Of a DNA stretch of 11,825 nucleotides, positions 7,190-11,825 are shown in pieces. Origin of the DNA: Pseudomonadota bacterium. GTDB taxonomy: Bacteria; Pseudomonadota; Gammaproteobacteria; Burkholderiales; Burkholderiaceae_B. The position numbers were made by a program, and so were the translations under genes. Every line of letters starts with the position of its first letter. Position 1 is the stretch's first letter. Below the pieces are notes generated by a model. That model ran no database searches, was not told the origin of the DNA, and saw nothing but the letters and a program-made list of their open reading frames with translations. The stretch spans positions 1 through 11,825 of the forward strand of contig JAEYVD010000284.1 of NCBI GenBank assembly GCA_023432075.1, read 5' to 3'.

Positions 7190-7358
7190 ATGCTCTGGAT
7201 GATTAATCCGCCGCGCGTGGCATTCCCGACGTCGTACGCTGCGGCCCAGCCGCGATCGTCGCGCCGGCTGAAGATCCGTCGAATTCAAACAGCGCATTAG
7301 AATCTGTCCCTACGACTCCAGGCGCTCCGCCCGGACGCCCTCGCAGCGCAGCCCATCC

Positions 7359-8768
7359 ATGCTCTCGTTCTCCCGCAGCACCGTCTATCCGGCCGGCGTC
7401 GGCCTGCCCGCCGCCGAACGCCTGGGCGCTCTGATCGCTGTCATGCTGGCGGTCTGCATGGCCAGTCTGGATACGGCCATTGCCAATACCGCGTTGCCCA
7501 CCATCGCGCGAGACCTGCAGGCCAGCGAGGCCGGCTCCATCTGGGTCATCAGCGGCTACCAGCTTGCGATGGTGGCCGGCTTGCTGCCGGCGGCCGCGCT
7601 GGGCGAGATCCTGGGGCACCGGCGCGTCTACATCGTCGGCCTCGCGGTCTTCACGCTGGCTTCGCTGGCAAGCGGCCTGGCGCCGTCGCTGCCCGTCCTC
7701 GTGGCCACGCGCATCCTGCAAGGCCTGGGCGCGGCCGGGGTGATGAGCGTGAACGGCGCGCTGCTGCGCTTCATCTACCCCTCGCACATGCTGGGCCGCG
7801 GACTGGGCCTGAACGCCATGGTGGTTGGCCTGTCGTTTGCCGGCGGGCCGACCGTGGCGTCCGCGATTCTGTTGCTCGGCTCGTGGCACTGGCTGTTCCT
7901 GGTCAATTTCCCCATCGGCCTGCTGGCCGGGGCGCTGGCCCTGCGCGGGCTGCCGGACACCACGCGGTCCGATCACGGGTTCGACGGCATGGCCGCGGTG
8001 CTGTGCGCCATGACGCTGGGCCTGCTTGTCCTGGCCACGAACGAACTTGCCCACGGCGCCCCGTGGCCGCGTGTGGCGCTGGAAGCCGCCGTGGCGGCGG
8101 CCAGCCTCTGGCTGCTGATGCGGCGTCAGGCCGGCCATCCCGCGCCCATCCTGGCCGTGGACCTGCTGCGCCGCCCCCTCTTTGCCCTGTCTGCCGCCAC
8201 CGCCGTGTGCGCGTTTGCCGCACAGGCGCTGGCCTTCGTGTCGCTGCCGTTCCTGTTCCAGACCGTGCAGGGCTACAGCCAGGTCGAGACGGGGTTTCTC
8301 ATTACGCCGTGGCCCGTGGTGGTGGCCTTCATGGCGCCCATCGCGGGCCGGCTCTCGGACACCTACCCGGCCGGCATGCTGGGCGGGGTCGGACTGGCGT
8401 TGCTGGCGTTGGGGATGGCGTTGCTGGCGGTGATGCCGGCCGACCCGTCCGTGCTGGACATCTCGTGGCGCATGGCGATCTGCGGCGCGGGCTTTGGCTT
8501 TTTCCAGTCGCCCAACCTGCGGGCCATCATGACTTCCGCCCCCGCATCGCGCGCCGGCGGCGCCAGCGGCATGATCGGAACGGTGCGCCTGCTGGGCCAG
8601 GCATCGGGCGCGGCCATGGTGGCCGCGTGTTTTAACGTGTCCACCACGCACGGCGCCATCGCGGCGTTGTGGCTGGGCGCCCTGTGCGCCGGGCTGGCCT
8701 GCATCGCCAGCTTTGCCCGGCTGCGGTTCGACGCGACCGAACCGGCGCAGACGCCCGCTTCCCGCTGA
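7359..8768 (+). CDS. MFS transporter, DHA2-type drug/solute efflux pump
   Basis: This 469-residue inner-membrane protein is a proton-coupled major facilitator with DHA2 signatures. LDTAIANTALPTIARDL (37-53) lies in the first helix and loop. The loop 2-3 motif is GEILGHRRV (82-90), motif B is RILQGLGAAG (118-127), and the antiporter-like motif GLSFAGGPTVASA (157-169) precedes WHWLFLVNFPIG (176-187). The hydrophobic profile suggests about 14 helices, the DHA2 number. The substrate cannot be read from sequence. The ATG at 7359 is the first usual start after an in-frame stop at 7269-7271, but no clear Shine-Dalgarno precedes it, so translation may be weak. No regulator or membrane-fusion partner is adjacent. 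The gene is divergent from the pilus operon and ends at a hairpin. Confidence 0.9.
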   Translation: MLSFSRSTVYPAGVGLPAAERLGALIAVMLAVCMASLDTAIANTALPTIARDLQASEAGSIWVISGYQLAMVAGLLPAAALGEILGHRRVYIVGLAVFTLASLASGLAPSLPVLVATRILQGLGAAGVMSVNGALLRFIYPSHMLGRGLGLNAMVVGLSFAGGPTVASAILLLGSWHWLFLVNFPIGLLAGALALRGLPDTTRSDHGFDGMAAVLCAMTLGLLVLATNELAHGAPWPRVALEAAVAAASLWLLMRRQAGHPAPILAVDLLRRPLFALSAATAVCAFAAQALAFVSLPFLFQTVQGYSQVETGFLITPWPVVVAFMAPIAGRLSDTYPAGMLGGVGLALLALGMALLAVMPADPSVLDISWRMAICGAGFGFFQSPNLRAIMTSAPASRAGGASGMIGTVRLLGQASGAAMVAACFNVSTTHGAIAALWLGALCAGLACIASFARLRFDATEPAQTPASR

Positions 8769-8779
8769 CGAAGCCACCC

Positions 8780-8805
8780 GGGCAGGCCGGCGAACGCGCC
8801 TGCCC
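8780..8805 (+). terminator. Hairpin after the MFS gene
   Basis: GGGCAGGC (8780-8787) pairs perfectly with GCCTGCCC (8798-8805) around a 10-nt loop, 11 bp after the MFS stop codon. A smaller stem, GCAAC-ACT-GTTGC (8812-8824), follows at once. No U-tract is present, so termination efficiency is uncertain; it may instead protect the transcript 3' end. Confidence 0.45.
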
Positions 8806-8833
8806 CCAACCGCAACACTGTTGCCGTTCGTGT

Positions 8834-8865
8834 CGATATATTCGCCCATCGCGCCGACATATTCG
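8834..8865. repeat. Direct repeat CGA(T/C)ATATTCG, 21 bp apart
   Basis: CGATATATTCG at 8834-8844 recurs as CGACATATTCG at 8855-8865, one mismatch in 11. The start-to-start distance is 21 bp, about two helical turns, so a regulator could bind both on the same DNA face. The repeats lie 20-50 bp upstream of the proposed sigma-28 -35 element of the chemotaxis receptor gene. The role is inferred. Confidence 0.45.
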
Positions 8866-8885
8866 TAAGATGTGCAACATCCGGC

Positions 8886-8912
8886 TAAATAAGGCCCGGG
8901 CCCCGTCGTTGT
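8886..8912 (+). promoter_or_regulatory. Candidate sigma-28 (FliA) promoter for the chemotaxis receptor
   Basis: TAAA at 8886-8889, a 15-bp spacer and GTCGTTGT at 8905-8912 resemble the flagellar sigma-28 consensus TAAA-N15-GCCGATAA. The -35 and spacing match exactly, but the -10 matches only about half. It lies about 40 bp upstream of the receptor ATG. Chemoreceptor genes are commonly transcribed by FliA, which supports the call, but the -10 is weak. Confidence 0.45.
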
Positions 8913-8949
8913 CCTTATGCAGGCTTGCTGCACCTTTGGGACGACGCGT

Positions 8950-10572
8950 ATGACACAGTTTCTGAAAGACATCACCATTCGCCGCATGATCCTGGGCACC
9001 TTGCTCGTGATCAGCCTTTTCATCGCCGGCCTGTCGGCCATCAGCGTCCATGGGCTGCGCAGCGCCGGCGCCGCGCTCGCAGCCAGCAACGAACTCCTGC
9101 ACGAGGTGTCCGCGCTTTCCCGCGTCAACGACCAGATCATGCGCGCCCGGCTGCGGCTGTCGCGCCAGCTGGAATATGTGGCGGAAGGGCAGAAAGACCT
9201 GGCGGCGGCGGAAGGGCGCAGCATCGCCACCGCGCTGACCGAAGCGAAGAAGCAGCAGGCGCAATTCATCGAGCTGGCCCGCGACGACACCCCGGCGGCG
9301 CTGCTGGGCACCATGCGTTCCGGCTTTGACGCCCTGGTCGACGGCATTGACGTGCAACGCCAGCATCTGGACGCGGGCGCGGTGGACAAGGCGCGCGCGC
9401 ATGCGGCCGGCCCGGTCGTCACCGCCAGCCGCAGCTTCGGCAAGAGCATGGAGGAGTACGAAGCATTCGCCAAGGAGCGCGAGATCCAGCTGTGGGCGGA
9501 CGCCGACGCCAACCGCCGCCAGGCCTACATCGGCATGGGCGTGGTCCTGGGAATCTGCCTGTTGCTGCTGATCCTGGGCGACCGCTATGTCGTGCATTTC
9601 GTGAAGCGTCCGCTGGATTCGCTCAAGGGTCATTTCCAGCGCATCGCGGGCGGCGACCTGACCACGCCGATTCCGTCGTTCGGCAGGAACTGCGTCGGCC
9701 AGATCATTCCCTTCCTTCAGGAGATGCAGGCCAGCCTGGTGCGCACCGTGCATGCCGTGCGCGATGGCGTGGTCGAGATCAATACGGGTTCCAGCGAGAT
9801 CGCGGCCGGCAACCAGGACCTGTCCAGCCGCACCGAGCAGCAGGCGGCGTCGCTGGAGGAAACCGCGGCCAGCATGGAGCAACTGCTGTCCACCGTGACC
9901 AGCAATGCCGAAAACGCCCGGATGGCCAACGACATGGCCGCCACCGCATCCGAGGTGGTGCAGCGCGGCGGCGACGCCGTACAGGCCGCGGTCAGCACGA
10001 TGCGCAAGATCGCGCAGGATTCCAGCCGCATCGAGGACATCGTCGGCGTGATCGACGGCATTGCGTTCCAGACCAACATCCTGGCCCTGAACGCGGCGGT
10101 GGAAGCCGCCCGTGCCGGCGAGGAAGGCAAGGGCTTTGCCGTGGTGGCCGCCGAGGTCCGGTCGCTGGCGCAGCGCAGCGCCGGCGCCGCCAAGGAGATC
10201 AAGCAATTGCTGGACGCGTCCGGCGCCACCGTGCAGGCCGGCTCCGCGCAGGTCGAGGCGGCGGGCCTGACGATGACGGAAATCCTGGAGACCATCGAAC
10301 GGCTGACGATGCTGGTCAACGACATCGCCACCGCGTCCAACGAGCAGGTGACGGGCATCGACCAGGTCAACACCGCCGTCACGCAGATGGACCAGGTCAC
10401 GCAGCAGAATGCCGCGTTGGTCGAGCAAGCCGCGGCGGCCGCCTCGTCGCTGGAGACGCAGGCGCAGCGGTTGCAGGCGGCGGTCAGCGCATTCCGCCTG
10501 CCCGCGCAGGGTCAGGACGCCGTCCAGGCCCCGGCCCATTCCTACGGCCAGCCGGCGCTGTTGCCGGCGTAG
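8950..10572 (+). CDS. Methyl-accepting chemotaxis protein (transmembrane chemoreceptor)
   Basis: This 540-residue receptor senses a periplasmic signal and controls the CheA/CheW kinase complex. Helix 1 is about 14-33, and the periplasmic ligand domain is about 34-193, helical and of four-helix-bundle (Tar-like) type. Helix 2 is about 194-213 and the HAMP domain about 214-266. The cytoplasmic coiled coil includes a methylation-region candidate [17 protein letters not shown] (296-312). The conserved hairpin tip lies at about 368-408 ([20 protein letters not shown], then [20 protein letters not shown]). The C-terminus has AFRLP but no NWETF-like CheR-binding pentapeptide. The ligand is unknown. 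The frame is open for 11 codons upstream, but the ATG at 8950 begins a normal short cytoplasmic [13 protein letters not shown] stretch before helix 1; its ribosome site is weak. No other che gene is adjacent. Confidence 0.94.
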   Translation: MTQFLKDITIRRMILGTLLVISLFIAGLSAISVHGLRSAGAALAASNELLHEVSALSRVNDQIMRARLRLSRQLEYVAEGQKDLAAAEGRSIATALTEAKKQQAQFIELARDDTPAALLGTMRSGFDALVDGIDVQRQHLDAGAVDKARAHAAGPVVTASRSFGKSMEEYEAFAKEREIQLWADADANRRQAYIGMGVVLGICLLLLILGDRYVVHFVKRPLDSLKGHFQRIAGGDLTTPIPSFGRNCVGQIIPFLQEMQASLVRTVHAVRDGVVEINTGSSEIAAGNQDLSSRTEQQAASLEETAASMEQLLSTVTSNAENARMANDMAATASEVVQRGGDAVQAAVSTMRKIAQDSSRIEDIVGVIDGIAFQTNILALNAAVEAARAGEEGKGFAVVAAEVRSLAQRSAGAAKEIKQLLDASGATVQAGSAQVEAAGLTMTEILETIERLTMLVNDIATASNEQVTGIDQVNTAVTQMDQVTQQNAALVEQAAAAASSLETQAQRLQAAVSAFRLPAQGQDAVQAPAHSYGQPALLPA

Positions 10573-10642
10573 TGTCCCGCCTGACCGCCGGTAGGCCCTG
10601 ATCCCTCACATCGCGGGGCCGCGGCGCCTGCGGCGGGCAGGG

Positions 10643-10661
10643 CCGCGCGAAGCTCGCGCGG
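10643..10661. terminator. GC hairpin between convergent receptor and hutD-like genes
   Basis: CCGCGCGA (10643-10650) and TCGCGCGG (10654-10661) form a perfect 8-bp stem with the 3-nt loop AGC. It lies about 70 bp after the receptor stop and only 6 bp beyond the stop of the minus-strand gene. The position suits a bidirectional terminator. Neither strand shows a U-tract after the stem, so this is a structural inference. Confidence 0.5.
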
Positions 10662-10667
10662 AAAGCC

Positions 10668-11276
10668 TCAAAGCCCGCCCGCGCGCGGCGACAGTTCGAT
10701 CACGCAGGCGTCAAGGTCCGCTTGCGCGCGCAGGCAATACCGCGCCAGACCCGCCTGCCCTTCGACGTACAGGCAGTCGTAACGCGACGTGAGCCGATGC
10801 TGCGCGCCGTCCAGTTCGACGGCCAAGGCGCCGCCGGCATTCAGGACCAGCACGCTGCGCGCGCTGCTGTGAAAAATCCAGGGATCCGCGCCGCGCACCC
10901 ATTGCAGGCGGGCGTGCCAACGGCCGGGCGCATAGATCAGGTTGAAATCGCGGATCGGCCCGTCAAGCAAGCGGCAGTCCACCTGCGCATCGCCCGAAAA
11001 CGCGTACGCCGCACGCGGACCCAGCGGCGCCTGGCGTTCGCCGTCCACCGTCAGTTCGATGCCGCGCCCTTCCAGCACCGTGATGATGCGCTGGTAACCG
11101 CCAAAGACGGAAAAGCCGCCGTCCTGCGCCACGTCGGCCAGCGACAGCCGCCAGTCGAACGACGCCGTATGGCCCCCGGGGTTGCAGGCGATCTCCTGGG
11201 TCGTGCCCCCGCCATTGCGCCACGGCATGCGGGGATGGTCCTCGGCCCGGTACAGCCGCACATCAGGGAAATTCAT
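10668..11276 (-). CDS. HutD/Ves family cupin-like protein
   Basis: The 202-residue product is a HutD (Ves) family protein, a small soluble bicupin. The family hallmark PWRNGGGTTQEIA is near the N-terminus (17-29). It is followed by FDWRLSLADVAQDGGFSVFGGYQRIITVLEGRGIEL, split here as FDWRLSLADVAQDGG and FSVFGGYQRIITVLEGRG, and later by LLDGPIRDFNLIYAPGR. HutD proteins often accompany histidine utilisation genes or act as conserved proteins of uncertain role; no hut gene is visible here. The ATG at 11276 is used. A GTG two codons earlier (11282) has AGGA at 7-bp spacing and may be the true start. A good -10 (TATAAT) lies about 55 bp upstream. The gene is divergent from frmR. Family confidence is high; biochemical function is unknown. 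Confidence 0.85.
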   Translation of the reverse strand: MNFPDVRLYRAEDHPRMPWRNGGGTTQEIACNPGGHTASFDWRLSLADVAQDGGFSVFGGYQRIITVLEGRGIELTVDGERQAPLGPRAAYAFSGDAQVDCRLLDGPIRDFNLIYAPGRWHARLQWVRGADPWIFHSSARSVLVLNAGGALAVELDGAQHRLTSRYDCLYVEGQAGLARYCLRAQADLDACVIELSPRAGGL

Positions 11277-11332
11277 GGCCACGGATAAGTCCTGTAGGGT
11301 CCCATGGAAAAAGGCGAAATGAAACACGCGAA

Positions 11333-11338
11333 ATTATA
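11333..11338 (-). promoter_or_regulatory. Candidate -10 box of the hutD-like gene
   Basis: The minus strand reads a perfect TATAAT (11338 down to 11333), about 55 bp before the start codon. No good -35 is seen at 16-18 bp, so an activator or an alternative upstream element may be needed. The surrounding 11310-11340 is a short AT-rich patch, consistent with a promoter. Confidence 0.45.
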
Positions 11339-11380
11339 GGTCGCACGCCCCCGCCCGCTGCCCGCGCGGCGGTGCGGGCC

Positions 11381-11409
11381 TGGACGCGGCCCGCCGGAAT
11401 CCGTATACT
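11381..11409 (+). promoter_or_regulatory. Sigma-70-type promoter of frmR
   Basis: TGGACG (11381-11386; 4 of 6 with TTGACA), a 17-bp spacer and TATACT (11404-11409; 5 of 6 with TATAAT). The predicted transcription start is near 11416, giving a leader of about 20 nt before the GTG start. The -10 overlaps the proposed FrmR operator, which would let the bound repressor block RNA polymerase directly. Confidence 0.7.
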
Positions 11410-11421
11410 CCCCCCCTGTAT
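11405..11421. promoter_or_regulatory. FrmR operator: ATAC-T-C7-T-GTAT
   Basis: Complementary arms ATAC (11405-11408) and GTAT (11418-11421) flank T-C7-T. A run of C/G between AT-rich inverted arms is the known operator form for the CsoR/RcnR/FrmR repressor family. It sits over the -10 box and transcription start of a gene for exactly such a repressor. Autoregulation and co-regulation of the dehydrogenase gene are therefore expected. Confidence 0.75.
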
Positions 11422-11437
11422 CGAATCGGAGCTTGCC

Positions 11438-11728
11438 GTGCCGCACTCCCCGCAAGAAAAGAAACGCGTTGTCACCCGCCTGCGCCGCATCCAGGGGCAG
11501 GCGTTAGCATTGGAACGCGCGGTGAACGAAGGCACGGAATGCGGCGCGCTGCTGCAACAGCTGGCGGCGCTGCGCGGCGCCACGAACGGCCTGATGGCCG
11601 AAGTGCTGGAGAGTCATCTGCGGGAAACCTTCCTGCAGTCTGCTCAGGGAAGCCCGGCGGACCCCAGGCCCGAGACCGAATCGCAGATCGATGACCTCAT
11701 GCGCATCGTCCGTTCCTATCTGAAATAA
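11438..11728 (+). CDS. frmR: FrmR formaldehyde-responsive transcriptional repressor
   Basis: This 96-residue, all-helical repressor belongs to the CsoR/RcnR family and is of the FrmR type. The N-terminus [20 protein letters not shown] and the stretch [19 protein letters not shown] closely resemble E. coli FrmR. With the GTG start as residue 1, Pro2, Cys35 and His60 fall exactly at the FrmR positions; in E. coli FrmR, formaldehyde crosslinks Pro2 to Cys35 and weakens DNA binding. The GTG at 11438 is chosen over an upstream in-frame ATG (11372) because GGAG (11428-11431) precedes it at 6 bp and because it places Pro2 correctly. A promoter and operator lie directly upstream. The next gene, 23 bp downstream, is the glutathione-dependent formaldehyde dehydrogenase, so the pair is an frmRA-type operon. 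Confidence 0.94.
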   Translation: MPHSPQEKKRVVTRLRRIQGQALALERAVNEGTECGALLQQLAALRGATNGLMAEVLESHLRETFLQSAQGSPADPRPETESQIDDLMRIVRSYLK

Positions 11729-11751
11729 CCCCCTCTACGTGGAGCATCGTT

Positions 11752-11825
11752 ATGAAATCACGCGCAGCAGTCGCATTCGGCCCCGGCAAGCCGCTGGAAA
11801 TCGTTGAGATCGATGTCGCGCCCCC
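11752..11825 (+). CDS. frmA: S-(hydroxymethyl)glutathione dehydrogenase, class III alcohol dehydrogenase (N-terminal fragment)
   Basis: Only the first 24 codons are in the window: [20 protein letters not shown] then DVAPP. This is the characteristic N-terminus of class III (glutathione-dependent) alcohol dehydrogenases, zinc enzymes that oxidise S-hydroxymethylglutathione, the adduct of formaldehyde with glutathione. The ATG has GGAG (11741-11744) at 7-bp spacing. Its position 23 bp behind frmR supports the identification and predicts formaldehyde induction. Catalytic residues lie beyond the window, so integrity cannot be judged. The gene may equally be called adhC. Confidence 0.85.
   Translation, partial: MKSRAAVAFGPGKPLEIVEIDVAP

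Larger units (their letters stand above)
6921..7358. promoter_or_regulatory. Divergent regulatory region between pilus operon and MFS gene
   Basis: This 438-bp gene-free stretch separates the divergent pilin and transporter starts. Roughly 6940-7210 is markedly AT-rich compared with everything around it; 7210-7358 returns to normal composition. It holds four copies of ACGATTAT/ATAATCGT, several inverted repeats listed separately, and a small dyad TCCAA-ATA-TTGGA (6979-6991). A weak pilin promoter candidate on the minus strand is TTCAAA (7124-7129), 18 bp from TATTTT (7100-7105), which would give a leader of about 170 nt. For the MFS gene only TAGAAT (7298-7303) stands out, without a good -35. 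I see no convincing small gene here. Confidence 0.6.

Noticed and set aside
7203-9512. 769-residue minus-strand open frame
   Set aside because: It spans the MFS gene and part of the receptor gene antisense, changes character along its length and matches no family; an antisense shadow.
8632-10539. 635-residue minus-strand open frame
   Set aside because: It mirrors the chemoreceptor coding sequence, which has an unmistakable conserved tip; the antisense frame is low-complexity.

Overview
The window is GC-rich and tightly packed. Its protein families (Gcr-type 'site-specific recombinase', spore-coat-U pilins, HutD, FrmR/AdhC) fit a betaproteobacterium of the Bordetella/Achromobacter type (Alcaligenaceae). 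That placement is an inference from gene content and base composition, not a database match. No insertion sequence, prophage, CRISPR array, tRNA or rRNA was seen.

Layout from left to right: (1) the C-terminal tail of an unidentified + strand gene, closely followed by a 692-residue membrane protein of the Gcr 'site-specific recombinase' family. (2) A convergent junction with three tandem 15-bp units, then a four-gene minus-strand operon running from about 6920 down to 2300. It encodes a major pilin, a periplasmic chaperone, an outer-membrane usher and a two-domain tip adhesin, which makes a compact Csu-like (archaic chaperone-usher) pilus locus. Usher and adhesin are joined by a 4-bp ATGA overlap. 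(3) A 438-bp gene-free region between the divergent pilin and MFS transporter genes. Its pilin-proximal part is conspicuously AT-rich and dense in inverted repeats, with an 8-bp motif present four times. (4) A DHA2-type MFS efflux pump, then a methyl-accepting chemotaxis protein with a candidate sigma-28 promoter. (5) A convergent junction with a strong hairpin, a minus-strand HutD/Ves protein, and then the divergent start of a formaldehyde detoxification operon: frmR and the first codons of the glutathione-dependent formaldehyde dehydrogenase gene.

Two modules have a clear joint function. The pilin, chaperone, usher and adhesin together can build a surface fibre: the chaperone delivers subunits to the usher, and the adhesin sits at the tip. 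FrmR, with its Pro2/Cys35/His60 residues intact, should repress its own promoter through a C-tract operator that overlaps the -10 box. Formaldehyde would release it and switch on frmR plus the dehydrogenase gene. The other genes look like independent units.

The most interesting unexplained signals are the operator-like array upstream of the pilus operon, the tandem repeat at the adhesin stop codon, and the membrane-protein character of the so-called recombinase. I found no wholly new multi-gene system.
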